A stretch of DNA of 64,000 nt from Agrobacterium genomosp. 13 str. CFBP 6927 (GCA_900012615.1 LT009757.1:1581851-1645850); one strand, 5' to 3'; positions 1 through 9,020 are shown, counted from the first letter of the stretch. Notes: a model not told the origin generated them from the letters alone. Program-made: numbers and translations.

Positions 1-152
1 TTGCCATGCGCGTCCTGAATACGGATGCCCTTGCCGGTCTCGACGATGGTCGGTTCACCGAGCTTGCCGCTGGCGAAATCCTTCAGCTGCGTGAAGGGAT
101 GCAGAACCGCATTTCGATCCATTTCCGCGATGTTTTTGATGTCGATGGTCAT
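1..152 (-). CDS. Class III (aspartate-family) aminotransferase, N-terminal fragment
   Basis: The first 50 codons of a minus-strand gene that runs out of the window at base 1. The translation begins MTIDIKNIAEMDR and continues with a VLHPFTQL stretch and an IVETGKGIRIQDAHG stretch. These are typical of the N-terminus of PLP-dependent class III aminotransferases (omega-amino acid or GABA type). An AAAGGA ribosome site lies 7 bases before the ATG. The gene starts 12 bases after the stop of the semialdehyde dehydrogenase on the same strand, so the two are probably co-transcribed. Together they could convert an omega-amino acid to its semialdehyde and then to the acid. The PLP lysine lies outside the window, so substrate class is inferred from context only. 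Confidence 0.75.
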   Translation of the reverse strand, partial: MTIDIKNIAEMDRNAVLHPFTQLKDFASGKLGEPTIVETGKGIRIQDAHG

Positions 153-164
153 AGGCAGTTCCTT

Positions 165-1643
165 TCAGGCAGCCAGGTTGCCGAAGCAGACATATTTGGG
201 TTCGAGATATTCCATGAGGCCATGACGCGAGCCCTCGCGGCCAAGGCCGGATTGTTTCCAGCCGCCGAATGGAATGGGCGCGCCGGTGAATTTCGGCGTG
301 TTGACGGCAACCATGCCGTATTCCAGCTGGTCGGTCAGGCGCATCGCCCGGCCGAGGTCGTTGGTGTAGACATAGGCCGCAAGCCCCATCTCCGTGGCAT
401 TGGCGCGGCGGACCACCTCCCGCTCGTCATCGAAGGGCAGGATGGCGGCGACCGGGCCGAAGGTTTCTTCGCGCGCGATCAGCATGTCGTCAGTCACATC
501 GGCGAGCACGGTGGGGGTGACGAAATTGCCGCCGAGCGGGCTGTCCTGCCCACCGCAGACGAGGCGCGCGCCGGAAGAGAGCGCCTGCGCAATCTGCTGA
601 CGGCACTTTTCGGCGACGGACGGTCGTGTCATCGGCCCGATATCGATACCGGGTTCAAGGCCATGGCCGACGGTCAGTCTGGAGGTCGCATCGGCAAAGC
701 GCTCAATGAAACGGTCATACAGCCCGCGTTGAACATAGATGCGGTTTGCCGCAAGGCAGTCCTGTCCCGATGTGGCGAATTTGGCGGCGAGGCAGCCCTT
801 CACGGTCTGAGAAAGGTCCGCATCGGCGAAGACGATGAAGGGTGCGTGGCCGCCAAGTTCCAGCGAAGCTTTTTTGATGGTCGCCGCCGATTGCGTGAGG
901 AGGAGCCGTCCCACCTCGGTCGAGCCGGTAAAGGAAAATGCCCGTACCTCGGTATGCTCCAGCAGGCGGCGCGCAAGCGGTGCGGCTTCACCCGGCAGAA
1001 CCTGCAACACGCCGGCCGGCATGCCCGCCTCCTGCGCCAGTTTCGCCAGTGCCAGTGCCGAAAGCGGTGTTTCCGGCGCCGGTTTGACGATCATCGTGCA
1101 GCCGGCAGCAAGGGCCGCGCCGGCCTTGCGGGCGATCATGGCTGAGGGAAAATTCCAGGGCGTGATGGCCACCGTGACGCCGATCGGCTGCATCCGCACG
1201 GATAGATTGCCGCCTTGGAGATGGCTTGGAATCGTCTCGCCATAGGATCTCTCGCCCTCGCTCGCAAACCAGTCGAGAAAGGCGGCAGCATAGGAAATTT
1301 CGCCGAGCGATTCCGAAAGCGGCTTTCCCTGTTCGGCGCTGATGATAACAGCGAGGTCGCGGGCATTGTCACGCATCAGCCGGCCCCATGCCCGCAGGAT
1401 ATCGCCGCGTTCGACGGGCAGCATGTCCCGCCACCGGAGAAATGCTCTGCCGGCGGCCTCGACTGCGGCGTCCACGTCGTTCACGGAGCAGGAAGAGACA
1501 TCGAGCAGATGATCTCCACTTGCCGGGTCGACAACGCCCAGCGTCTCCTTGCGCGCCACCCATTGCCCGTCCAGAAAGGCACGATGCTCGATCAGCTCCG
1601 GTCGGTGAAGGTTTTTAAGCGCTGCGCTGGCGATAGCTTCCAT
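165..1643 (-). CDS. gabD: NAD(P)-dependent succinate-semialdehyde dehydrogenase
   Basis: Aldehyde dehydrogenase superfamily, about 492 residues, the usual length for GabD. It oxidises succinate semialdehyde or a similar semialdehyde to the acid in the cytoplasm. Visible motifs are ITPWNFPSA of the cofactor site, LELGGHAP with the general-base Glu near residue 262, and GQDCLAANR with the catalytic Cys near 296. The ATG at 1643 is preferred over a TTG at 1649 because the AAAGGGA ribosome site sits 8 bases from the ATG but only 2 from the TTG. The neighbouring aminotransferase downstream and the divergent Lrp-type regulator suggest an amino acid or GABA-like catabolic unit. Other semialdehyde substrates are possible. 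Confidence 0.88.
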   Translation of the reverse strand: MEAIASAALKNLHRPELIEHRAFLDGQWVARKETLGVVDPASGDHLLDVSSCSVNDVDAAVEAAGRAFLRWRDMLPVERGDILRAWGRLMRDNARDLAVIISAEQGKPLSESLGEISYAAAFLDWFASEGERSYGETIPSHLQGGNLSVRMQPIGVTVAITPWNFPSAMIARKAGAALAAGCTMIVKPAPETPLSALALAKLAQEAGMPAGVLQVLPGEAAPLARRLLEHTEVRAFSFTGSTEVGRLLLTQSAATIKKASLELGGHAPFIVFADADLSQTVKGCLAAKFATSGQDCLAANRIYVQRGLYDRFIERFADATSRLTVGHGLEPGIDIGPMTRPSVAEKCRQQIAQALSSGARLVCGGQDSPLGGNFVTPTVLADVTDDMLIAREETFGPVAAILPFDDEREVVRRANATEMGLAAYVYTNDLGRAMRLTDQLEYGMVAVNTPKFTGAPIPFGGWKQSGLGREGSRHGLMEYLEPKYVCFGNLAA

Positions 1644-1764
1644 CGGCAAGGTCCCTTTTCATTTGCCAGAAGCTTAACTGCGCTGCATGATTGATCGGCG
1701 GCGTTTAAGCGTGCTTTGACGCAGGAATAATGCTTAGTTTGATATCTAGATGCAGGAATCCCGC

Positions 1765-2232
1765 ATGACCCAGATTGACCGAGCCGACCGGGCGCTGCTT
1801 GACGCCGTGCAGAAGAATAATCGCCTGACATCGGAAGAGCTGGCCAAAATCGTCAACCTATCGCCAACCGCGTGCCAGCGTCGGTTGAAGCGCCTGCGTG
1901 ATGAGGGGGTGATCGAAGCCGATGTGGCAGTCGTTTCGCCCAAGGCTGTCGGACGTGGCATCACCATGATCGTTCTCGTCTCGCTGGAGCGAGAAAGGGC
2001 CGATATTGTCGATCGCTTCAAAGCCGCCATTCGCGCCACGCGGGAGGTGATGATCGGTTATTACGTGACGGGCGACGCCGATTTCATCCTGGTTATCACG
2101 GCCAAGGACATGGAGGACTACGAGGCCTTCACCCGCCGGTTCTTTTACGAGAACCACGATATCAAGGGGTTCAAGACGATGGTCGTCATGGACCGCGTCA
2201 AGGCCGGCTTCGCCTTCCCGATAGACCCTTGA
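1765..2232 (+). CDS. Lrp/AsnC family transcriptional regulator
   Basis: A 155-residue protein with an N-terminal winged HTH (about residues 3-60; motif LTSEELAKIVNLSP followed by CQRRLKRL) and a C-terminal RAM ligand-sensing domain (about 65-150, with GYYVTGDADFILVI). Lrp-type proteins bind DNA as multimers and respond to amino acids. The ATG at 1765 is chosen because AGGA lies 8 bases upstream; an in-frame ATG at 1750 has no ribosome site. It is divergent from the gabD-aminotransferase pair across about 120 bases and is the likely regulator of that pair. The inducer is not visible from sequence. Confidence 0.88.
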   Translation: MTQIDRADRALLDAVQKNNRLTSEELAKIVNLSPTACQRRLKRLRDEGVIEADVAVVSPKAVGRGITMIVLVSLERERADIVDRFKAAIRATREVMIGYYVTGDADFILVITAKDMEDYEAFTRRFFYENHDIKGFKTMVVMDRVKAGFAFPIDP

Positions 2233-2285
2233 CTGCGTGGCAAGGCAAGGCAAAGACGGGCCTGTGATAAAATAGACCGCCTTCC

Positions 2286-2699
2286 TCACCAGCCATAGCT
2301 GAAGGTCAGGCCGCTGCCATTGTCGCCATCCTGCACCACATTGGTTTGCGTGTTGCGGCCATACTGGAAAATGCCATAGGCATTGTTGTTGCCATTCTGC
2401 TGCAATGTCGCGGCATGGCTGTTGCCCCGTTGCCGGATGAAGCCGAGATTACCGCCGCCGTTTTGGGCGATGCCGGCGGCGTTGCCACGGCCAAGCTGCC
2501 GGATATCGGCATCCTTCAGGCCACGGTAAAGCGAATAGGCGCGCAGCCCGGTCGAGAGAAGATCACCATCCGTTGTATTGCCTGGCGCAAGGTCGAATGA
2601 AATCCGTCCGCCGGCATGAGCGGGTGTTGAAAGCCCGATTGGCGCGAGGCTACCGACAAGCAAAGGAATGGTAACAAGTTTCAATATGTTGCGGGTCAT
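2286..2699 (-). CDS. Curlin-repeat protein (CsgB/CsgA-like minor curlin)
   Basis: A 137-residue secreted protein. A signal peptide of about 27 residues ends near PAHA. The mature part has an Asn/Gln/Gly-rich repeat region with about four copies of a QxGxxN pattern (for example IRQLGRGNAAGIAQNG, then IRQRGNSHAATLQQNG). Curlin repeats of this type form stacked beta-strands of amyloid fibres on the cell surface. The ATG at 2699 has GGGAG 5 bases upstream; an ATG 78 bases further up has none. It ends in a non-repetitive LTFSYGW tail, which might be a nucleator or anchor as in CsgB, but this is inference. It lies in a cluster with csgH and a second curlin. Confidence 0.75.
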   Translation of the reverse strand: MTRNILKLVTIPLLVGSLAPIGLSTPAHAGGRISFDLAPGNTTDGDLLSTGLRAYSLYRGLKDADIRQLGRGNAAGIAQNGGGNLGFIRQRGNSHAATLQQNGNNNAYGIFQYGRNTQTNVVQDGDNGSGLTFSYGW

Positions 2700-2805
2700 T
2701 TTTGTCTCCCATCTGTCAGCGTCTTGCCGATGATCCACTGTCGCATCTGGCAACTGAACCAGATCGGAATTGCCCATTCACATGTCGTTCAGCGGTTCGG
2801 CACGA

Positions 2806-2838
2806 TCAAAAGAAAAGGGCGCCGAAACCGGCGCCCTT
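2806..2838 (-). terminator. Intrinsic terminator overlapping the 3' end of csgH
   Basis: A perfect 10-bp inverted repeat, AAGGGCGCCG at 2815-2824 and CGGCGCCCTT at 2829-2838, with a 4-base loop. On the minus strand it is followed by TTTTCTTTT. The stem and T-tract lie inside the last eleven codons of csgH, and the stop codon is at 2806-2808. This should end or sharply reduce transcription before the downstream curlin gene at 2699. Confidence 0.8.
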
Positions 2839-3267
2839 GTCTCTTGAAATATACGACACGACGGCAGCATAATCGCCGCCAATCTGCTTCGTACAACTGA
2901 AGCTCCTGCCTTCGATCACGAGATCGAGCACCGCCTTGTAGCGGGCTCCCTTCACATCGAGCGTCACAGAACTCAGCAATTGCGAACGTCCGGCAGCGGC
3001 GTCGAAATCGCCGCCCTGATTGACGACGGAACGCCCGCTGCCGCCTGATTTTTCGACGTGAAAGGAGTAGGTCCCGCCGCCACCGGCGTCACCCTTCGTG
3101 ACGGCTTCTAGCCTTACCATGCCGGCCTGCGGCGTTGCCCTGATCTCGCAACGCTGCCCTTCGGCCGGTTCCTTTGCAGTCGATATGGCCGCAACGGCGC
3201 CGAAAGGAAGCAGGGCCATTGCAAGGATCGCCGCCAGACGGCGCGGATGTCTGAGGGTATGGGGCAT
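2806..3267 (-). CDS. csgH: CsgH-like curli assembly chaperone
   Basis: A 153-residue exported protein with a signal peptide (about residues 1-30). The mature domain starts near RCEIRATPQAGMVRLEAV and ends with SFSCTKQIGGDY; the two Cys could form a disulfide. This matches CsgH, a small beta-sandwich protein known from alphaproteobacteria that inhibits premature amyloid formation of curlin in the periplasm. It lies between two curlin genes on the same strand, as expected. The last codons (KGAGFGALFF) are encoded by an intrinsic-terminator structure, so the C-terminal tail may be incidental rather than functional. Confidence 0.72.
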   Translation of the reverse strand: MPHTLRHPRRLAAILAMALLPFGAVAAISTAKEPAEGQRCEIRATPQAGMVRLEAVTKGDAGGGGTYSFHVEKSGGSGRSVVNQGGDFDAAAGRSQLLSSVTLDVKGARYKAVLDLVIEGRSFSCTKQIGGDYAAVVSYISRDKGAGFGALFF

Positions 3268-3329
3268 GGCTCGTCTCCCTGATGATCTGATATTTCGATC
3301 TCGACCCGTTTCACCTCATCGCCGACTGC

Positions 3330-3767
3330 TTAAGGGCAGGCCTGCACGAAGGCCGCGACATTGTCGTTGCCGCCCTGGCTCACATTGGCGCTGCAGCCAC
3401 GGCCCACCTGAACACCGGCGGCGATATTGCCGTTGCCGTCCTGGGTGAGGATGGTGGTGTGGTTGGAGCCGAATTGCCCTATGCCGGCCACGTTGCGGCT
3501 GCCGTTCTGATAGGTGGAGCCGTAATTGTCGTGCCCCTCCTGACCGACGGCCGAAAGGTTTTGCCGACCATACTGATGGCCGACAATCCGGTTGTAACCG
3601 CCATTCTGGTAGGTGCGGATCCGGTTGCCATAACCTTCCTGCGCGCCACCGGCAGAGTTGGACCAGCCATATTGTTCGATGCGCACATCATTGGCCATGG
3701 CGGGTGCCGCGGCAGCGATGCCAACGAGAGCAACAAGTGCACTTGCAATGAAAGACTTCCGGATCAT
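3330..3767 (-). CDS. csgA: Major curlin-like repeat protein
   Basis: A 145-residue secreted protein. A 25-residue signal peptide ends at PAMA. The rest is about six curlin-type repeats rich in Gln, Asn, Gly and Tyr (for example IEQYGWSNSAGGAQEG, VGHQYGRQNLSAVGQ, IGQFGSNHTTILTQ). Such repeats build functional amyloid (curli) on the cell surface. Two Cys near the C-terminus (GRGCSANV and VQACP) could form a disulfide, which is not typical of enterobacterial CsgA. It is first in the order csgA, csgH, second curlin. The export genes csgE, csgF and csgG are not in the window. Confidence 0.78.
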   Translation of the reverse strand: MIRKSFIASALVALVGIAAAAPAMANDVRIEQYGWSNSAGGAQEGYGNRIRTYQNGGYNRIVGHQYGRQNLSAVGQEGHDNYGSTYQNGSRNVAGIGQFGSNHTTILTQDGNGNIAAGVQVGRGCSANVSQGGNDNVAAFVQACP

Positions 3768-3975
3768 GACTGTCTCCTCAGGCGGATAGGACCGCGGTTG
3801 AACGTCTTTGTTTTAGACGGTCCCGCCGGAACGGAAGCTGAAGAGATTATTCAGTCGGGGTTCATGGCCCGCTCTCATGCGTTTCGAACATAACCGGGTT
3901 CCGGATCAAATCCGCGCTGGTGTCCTCTGCAATCTGACAAGCGGCGCAGTGTTCTGCCTGCGCTGCTTTATCTTT

Positions 3976-5649
3976 TTAGTTCCCGAGAATTCCAGGCAGA
4001 CGCAGGCCCTGTTGTTTCGCGCAATCGAGGGCGATCTCGTAACCGGCATCGGCATGCCGCATGACGCCGGTTGCCGGGTCGTTGAACAGCACGCGTTCAA
4101 GCCGCCTGGCCGCATCATCCGATCCATCGGCGCAGATGACGACGCCCGAATGCTGGGAAAAGCCCATGCCGACGCCGCCGCCGTGATGCAGCGATACCCA
4201 GGTCGCACCCGATGCCGTATTGAGCAATGCGTTGAGCAGCGGCCAGTCGGACACGGCATCCGAGCCGTCCTGCATCGCCTCGGTCTCCCGGTTCGGCGAG
4301 GCGACCGAGCCGCTGTCGAGATGATCTCGGCCAATGACGATCGGAGCCTTCAGCTCGCCGTTCCTGACCATTTCATTAAAGGCAAGCCCGAGGCGGTGAC
4401 GGTCGCCAAGCCCGACCCAGCAGATGCGGGCCGGAACACCCTGGAAAGCGATGCGCTCGCGCGCCATGTCCAGCCAGTTATGCAGGTGTTTGTTATCCGG
4501 CAGCAACTCCTTCACCTTGGCGTCGGTCTTGTAGATGTCTTCCGGATCGCCCGAAAGAGCCGCCCAGCGGAACGGGCCGATGCCCTTGCAGAATAGCGGG
4601 CGGATATAGGCCGGCACGAAGCCGGGGAAAGCGAAGGCGTTTTCAAGACCCTCATCCTTGGCGACCTGACGGATGTTGTTGCCGTAGTCGAAGGTCGGGA
4701 TGCCCATGTCCTGGAAGGCGATCATCGCTTCGACGTGGTCGCGCATGGAGGCGCGGGCGGCCTTTTCCACCGACTTTGGATCGCTGACCCGCTTTTCTTT
4801 CCACTGGCCCATGGTCCAGCCTTTTGGAAGATAGCCGTTGATCGGGTCGTGGGCCGAGGTCTGGTCCGTGACCATGTCAGGGCGGATGCCGCGGCGGACC
4901 ATTTCCGGCAGGATTTCGGCGCAGTTGCCGAGCAGGCCGACGGACTTGGCTTCACCCTTCTTCGTCCAGCCGGCGATCATGTCCATGGCTTCGTCCAGCG
5001 TTTCGGCCTTCTCGTCGAGATAGCGGGTGCGCAGGCGGAAATCGATCGAATCCGGGTTGCACTCGACGGCAAGGCAGGATGCGCCGGCCATCACGGCTGC
5101 GAGCGGCTGGGCGCCGCCCATGCCGCCGAGGCCGCCGGTCAGGACCCACTTGCCCTTGAGGTTGCCGTTGTAATGCTGATTGCCGGCTTCGACGAAGGTC
5201 TCATAGGTGCCCTGCACGATGCCCTGGGTGCCGATATAGATCCATGAGCCGGCGGTCATCTGGCCGTACATGGCGAGACCCTTCTTATCCAGCTCGTTGA
5301 AATGGTCCCAGGTCGCCCAGTGCGGCACCAGGTTGGAATTGGCGATCAGGACACGCGGCGCATCCTTGTGGGTGCGGAAAACACCGACCGGCTTGCCCGA
5401 CTGCACGACGAGCGTTTCATCCTCGTTCAAATCCTTCAGCGTCGCGACGATGCGATCGAAATCGGCCCAGGTGCGGGCGGCGCGGCCGATGCCGCCATAG
5501 ACGACCAGCTCATGCGGGTTTTCCGCCACGTCAGGATCGAGATTGTTCATCAGCATGCGCAGCGGCGCTTCGGTCATCCAGCTCTTGGTGTTGAGCTCAG
5601 TGCCCTTTGGCGCGCGGACGTCGCGGATGTTGTGGCGTGGATTGTTCAT
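3976..5649 (-). CDS. hutU: Urocanate hydratase (urocanase)
   Basis: A 557-residue cytosolic enzyme of normal length that converts urocanate to 4-imidazolone-5-propionate using tightly bound NAD+. The sequence is canonical: [13 protein letters not shown] in the NAD region, [37 protein letters not shown], and Cys410 in [14 protein letters not shown] at the same number as in the Pseudomonas putida enzyme. The ATG at 5649 has GGAGGA 7 bases upstream; an apparent extension further up lacks a ribosome site. It is the last gene of the hutF-X-W-V-H2 run on this strand, 145 bases after hutH2. HutI and HutG are not in the window. Confidence 0.95.
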   Translation of the reverse strand: MNNPRHNIRDVRAPKGTELNTKSWMTEAPLRMLMNNLDPDVAENPHELVVYGGIGRAARTWADFDRIVATLKDLNEDETLVVQSGKPVGVFRTHKDAPRVLIANSNLVPHWATWDHFNELDKKGLAMYGQMTAGSWIYIGTQGIVQGTYETFVEAGNQHYNGNLKGKWVLTGGLGGMGGAQPLAAVMAGASCLAVECNPDSIDFRLRTRYLDEKAETLDEAMDMIAGWTKKGEAKSVGLLGNCAEILPEMVRRGIRPDMVTDQTSAHDPINGYLPKGWTMGQWKEKRVSDPKSVEKAARASMRDHVEAMIAFQDMGIPTFDYGNNIRQVAKDEGLENAFAFPGFVPAYIRPLFCKGIGPFRWAALSGDPEDIYKTDAKVKELLPDNKHLHNWLDMARERIAFQGVPARICWVGLGDRHRLGLAFNEMVRNGELKAPIVIGRDHLDSGSVASPNRETEAMQDGSDAVSDWPLLNALLNTASGATWVSLHHGGGVGMGFSQHSGVVICADGSDDAARRLERVLFNDPATGVMRHADAGYEIALDCAKQQGLRLPGILGN

Positions 5650-5794
5650 GTGATTTCCTCCGGTGTCAGGCCAAGCGCAGAAGCTTCGATGCGCTGGAGA
5701 ATGGTTTTTAAGATTGGGCGAAGCCTTAGGCCCTGGCGGTGCCGTAAGCGAAGGGTTCGCCATGGTCAGCAAGCGGCATTGAAGAGAAGCTTGC

Positions 5795-7294
5795 TCATAC
5801 GGCGCTTTGGAACAGGCCTGCTTCCGTCGTGCGCACCAGGGACGCGATGCGGGCGAAATCGATGTTCAGGGGACGATCGTCGGCATAATGGGGGACGGTA
5901 TCGCGTATGCGATTGTATAGCCCCGTCAGAGGGTCCCCGCGATGAACGTCCGGTGAGAGGTCATAGGCCTGAGCAGCGCAAAGAAGCTCGATTGCGATGA
6001 CGGTTTCGAGATTGTCGAGAACGCGCAAGGCTTTTTCAGCCGCCGGTGTGGAGTGCGGAAGGACGTCTTCCTGAAGGGCCGACGTAATTCCTCCATCAAT
6101 GCTTGCGGGCGCAGAAAGTCTGCGGTTCTCTCCGCAAAGCGAGACTGCCGTATATTGAGCAATCATGAACCCGGAGCCAACGCCGCTTTCGCCGGAAAGG
6201 AAAGCGGGGAGGCCGCTGACGAGAGGGTTGACCAGCCGGTCCGTTCGACGCTCCGAAATAATCCCGAGCTGCGTTGTGACGATTGCAAGCTGATCCATAG
6301 CAAAGGCCAGCGTCGTTGAAAGCGCGTGCGCTTGGGAATAGACGACCGGTTCCTCGGGACTGCCCTTCACAAGCGGATTGTCTGTTACGCTTGCAAGCTC
6401 CCGTTCTGCCGTTTCCGCGATCGTGGCAAGGCTATCCCGGATTGCGCCATGAATCTGTGGAACCGCCCTGATGCTCATCGGGTCCTGCGTCCGTACATCC
6501 GCGCCGTTGCGCACCGTTCCTGATAGTCCTTCGCGGAGGTGCCGTGCGGTTTCCCACAAGCCGGGCGACTTGCGCAATCGCATCGGTTCGTCGGCAAACG
6601 TATTCTGCTGGCGGCCGAGAACCCCATAGGTGAAGGCCGCGGCGGCATCGGCCCAATCCAGCAGACGCATCGCCCTGTTAAGAGCGACGCATGTGAGCCC
6701 CGTCGTGCAGGGGCTGCCGTTTACGAGACTCAATCCTTCTTTCGCGCCAAGCGGCAAAGGGCTCAATCCCGCAATTTCGAGCGCCTCCGCTCCCGAAACC
6801 TGCCGTGATTGGAAGGTGGCTGCTCCATGCCCGATGACAACAAGCCCTATTGCCGCTGCATGGGTGATGTAGCCGAGAGACCCGCGCGACGGTATCACCG
6901 GAATGACGCCCGCATTGAGAAGCGCAACGAGCGTCTCGACGACCTCAAGCCGAATGCCGGAATAGCCGTGAGCGAAATTGTTGATCTGAGCGGCCATGAC
7001 GGCGCGTGCCTGGTCTTCAGGCAAGGGCGTTCCCACGCCGCAGGCATGGCTGAACAGGATGTTGTGCGAAAGACGGCTTTGTTGTTCGCGGTCAATAATG
7101 ACCTCGCAAAGCGCGCCGACACCGGTGTTGATGCCATAACCCCGAATGCCACGATCCACAATTGCATCAACGAGTTCCCGTGACCGGCTGATCCGTTCAC
7201 GAGCACCGGCTGACAGGACGAGCTTTGCCCCGCCCGCAATGGCTGCGATATCGGCAGCCCTTAAGGGAAGATCCAGAACGATATCTTCAGCCAT
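5795..7294 (-). CDS. hutH2: Histidine ammonia-lyase homologue lacking the MIO tripeptide (HutH2)
   Basis: A 499-residue member of the aromatic amino acid lyase fold, close to HutH in overall sequence: YGINTG with Tyr53, [25 protein letters not shown] and LQEDV with Glu409. Three catalytic features of histidase are missing. After GSLG (138-141), where Ala-Ser-Gly should cyclise to the MIO electrophile, the sequence goes straight to YITHAA, exactly three residues shorter. QDPYSLR is QDPMSIR (Tyr280 to Met273), and NGTQ is NGSP (192-195). It therefore probably is not a histidase. The start at 7294 overlaps the end of hutV by 8 bases. With a betaine-type transporter upstream and urocanase downstream, a lyase acting on an N-trimethylated histidine is proposed. 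Confidence 0.85.
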   Translation of the reverse strand: MAEDIVLDLPLRAADIAAIAGGAKLVLSAGARERISRSRELVDAIVDRGIRGYGINTGVGALCEVIIDREQQSRLSHNILFSHACGVGTPLPEDQARAVMAAQINNFAHGYSGIRLEVVETLVALLNAGVIPVIPSRGSLGYITHAAAIGLVVIGHGAATFQSRQVSGAEALEIAGLSPLPLGAKEGLSLVNGSPCTTGLTCVALNRAMRLLDWADAAAAFTYGVLGRQQNTFADEPMRLRKSPGLWETARHLREGLSGTVRNGADVRTQDPMSIRAVPQIHGAIRDSLATIAETAERELASVTDNPLVKGSPEEPVVYSQAHALSTTLAFAMDQLAIVTTQLGIISERRTDRLVNPLVSGLPAFLSGESGVGSGFMIAQYTAVSLCGENRRLSAPASIDGGITSALQEDVLPHSTPAAEKALRVLDNLETVIAIELLCAAQAYDLSPDVHRGDPLTGLYNRIRDTVPHYADDRPLNIDFARIASLVRTTEAGLFQSAV

Positions 7295-8108
7295 GTGCCC
7301 GGTTCCTGCCTTGTACAAAGCGGGCGACATACTCATTCGCCGGGTTTTCGAGAATCTCGTTGGGAGTTCCCTGTTGAACGAGTTCTCCATCTTTCAGAAT
7401 GGCAATCTGCGACCCTATATAGAGGGCTTCGTCGAGGTCATGCGTGATGAACACGATTGTTTTTGAAAGGTCTTGCTGGAGCTGCAGCAATTGATCCTGC
7501 ATGTCGGCCCGGATCAACGGGTCGAGGGCGCTGAAGGCCTCATCCATCAAAATGACATCGGTGTCGGCGGTCAGCGCGCGCGCCAGTCCGACACGCTGTT
7601 TCATGCCGCCCGAGAGTTCGTGAGGATATTTGTTTTCGTAGCCCGAAAGACCAACGGTTTCGATCCACTGCATTCCCAGCTCTTCGGCCTTCTTGCGGGG
7701 CGTGCCGCGGACACGCTGGCCGTAAATCACGTTCTGAAGCACCGTGCGATGGGGCGCCAGCGCAAAGCTTTGAAAAACCATGCTGACCTTATGGGTCCGG
7801 AACTTTCTGAGCTCCCGCGCCTTCAGTGACAGGATGTTGTTGCCTGCGAACACAATCTCTCCGGCGGTTGGTTCGATCAACCGGTTCAAGTGACGCACGA
7901 GCGTGGACTTGCCGGAACCCGACAATCCCATAATCACGAAAATGCCACCGGCCGGGATATCCATGCTGACGTTGTTCAGCCCAAGGCTGCAGCCGGATCG
8001 CGCGAGGATTTCCTGTTTGCTGACGCCTGATTTCGCCAACTCGAGAGCGGCGCGGCTATTGTGGCCGAAAATCTTGTAAACGTTGCGAATGCTGATGCTG
8101 GTGACCAT
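7287..8108 (-). CDS. hutV: ABC transporter ATPase, histidine/betaine type (HutV/ProV family)
   Basis: A 273-residue ATPase subunit. Walker A is GLSGSGKST, the Q-loop is in VFQSFALAPHRTV, the signature is LSGGMKQRV, and Walker B is VILMDEAFSALDP. The N-terminal insertion with SKQEILARSGCSLGLNNVS is typical of the glycine betaine/proline subgroup (ProV, OpuAA, HutV). It lacks the C-terminal CBS pair used for osmosensing in OpuA and ProV, which argues for nutrient uptake rather than osmoprotection. The ATG at 8108 overlaps the hutW stop codon by one base and has a GGGGAGAG site upstream; a GTG at 8111 is less well placed. Rhizobial HutXWV is known to carry histidine and also proline and betaines. 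Confidence 0.88.
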   Translation of the reverse strand: MVTSISIRNVYKIFGHNSRAALELAKSGVSKQEILARSGCSLGLNNVSMDIPAGGIFVIMGLSGSGKSTLVRHLNRLIEPTAGEIVFAGNNILSLKARELRKFRTHKVSMVFQSFALAPHRTVLQNVIYGQRVRGTPRKKAEELGMQWIETVGLSGYENKYPHELSGGMKQRVGLARALTADTDVILMDEAFSALDPLIRADMQDQLLQLQQDLSKTIVFITHDLDEALYIGSQIAILKDGELVQQGTPNEILENPANEYVARFVQGRNRAHG

Positions 8109-8953
8109 CACTGCTCTCCCCGGCTCTTCCCGAAACCTTGTGTGATGCGATCCAGAACGATCGCAAGGATGACGATGCCCAATCCAGCTTCAAGGCCCAT
8201 GCCGACATTCAGGGTCTGAATCCCGTTCAGAACGGTTTCGCCAAGGCCGCGGGCACCGATCATTGAAGCAACCACCACCATGGACAAAGCCATCATGATC
8301 GTCTGATTAAGGCCTGCCATTATTGTGGGCATGGCAAGCGGGAGCTCGGTTCCGAAAAGAATCTGGGTAGGGCTGCCGCCGAAAGCGACCGCAGCTTCGG
8401 TCACTTCCTTGTCGACTTGACGAATTCCAAGATCCGTCAATCTGATCAGCGGCGGTATGGCGTAAATGATCGTCGCCAGCACAGCTGGAACCTTGCCAAG
8501 GCCAAACAGCATCAAGGCCGGTATCAGATACACGAAACTCGGCATCGTCTGCATGACATCGAGAACCGGCAATGTAACACGCCTTGCCCAGACGGATTTT
8601 GCCGTCAGGATCCCTATCGGGATGCCTATGAAAATGGAGATCAGCGTCGCCATTAACATGAGCGCGAGGGTTTGCATGGTCTGATCCCAAAGTCCCAGCA
8701 CGCCGACGAGAAACAACATGACGCCGACGAGGACCGTAACGACCAGATGTCTGGTGCCGAACCAGGCGAGAACCATGAAGCAGGCAATGATGATCCACCA
8801 TGGCGTCCCGCGCAGGACATTTTCGATGGTCAGAAGAAAATGTAGTATGGCGTTGGAAAACGCGCGAAAACCTTGTCCGTAGTCTGTAACCAGCATGGTC
8901 ACAAATGAATTGACTGGTTGACGGATCGAAAAACGAAATTGCTCGGGAAACAA
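8108..8953 (-). CDS. hutW: ABC transporter permease, betaine/histidine type (HutW/ProW family)
   Basis: A 281-residue inner-membrane permease. It has about six to seven hydrophobic segments and the permease cytoplasmic motif EAAVAFGGSPTQILFGTELPLA, whose EAA loop contacts the ATPase. It matches the ProW/OpuAB/HutW family. The start is probably a TTG at 8953: GGAGG lies 5 bases upstream and no in-frame ATG occurs for the next 19 codons. It lies between hutX and hutV and is separated from hutX by a strong stem-loop that may lower its expression relative to the binding protein. Confidence 0.87.
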   Translation of the reverse strand: MFPEQFRFSIRQPVNSFVTMLVTDYGQGFRAFSNAILHFLLTIENVLRGTPWWIIIACFMVLAWFGTRHLVVTVLVGVMLFLVGVLGLWDQTMQTLALMLMATLISIFIGIPIGILTAKSVWARRVTLPVLDVMQTMPSFVYLIPALMLFGLGKVPAVLATIIYAIPPLIRLTDLGIRQVDKEVTEAAVAFGGSPTQILFGTELPLAMPTIMAGLNQTIMMALSMVVVASMIGARGLGETVLNGIQTLNVGMGLEAGLGIVILAIVLDRITQGFGKSRGEQ

Positions 8954-8987
8954 GGCAACCTCCAGAATATAGTGGGGTGACGGAGTC

Positions 8988-9014
8988 CGGGAGGAACGTC
9001 TTGCGCTCCTCCCG
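8988..9014 (-). terminator. Intercistronic stem-loop between hutX and hutW
   Basis: CGGGAGGA at 8988-8995 pairs perfectly with TCCTCCCG at 9007-9014 around an 11-base loop. There is no T-tract. It sits between the binding-protein gene and the permease gene, where such structures usually stabilise the upstream mRNA or attenuate read-through. Confidence 0.55.
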
Positions 9015-9020
9015 AAAGGT

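Noticed and set aside
6-1145. A 379-codon open frame on the plus strand opposite the semialdehyde dehydrogenase
   Set aside because: The minus-strand dehydrogenase has all catalytic motifs; this frame has none.
3976-5649. Possibility that the urocanase is a thiourocanate hydratase for ergothioneine breakdown
   Set aside because: All canonical urocanase motifs including Cys410 are present and nothing visible sets it apart; assigning the thio-substrate would be speculation.
5795-7294. Calling this gene an ordinary histidase
   Set aside because: The MIO tripeptide and the catalytic Tyr are absent, so homology alone does not justify the activity.
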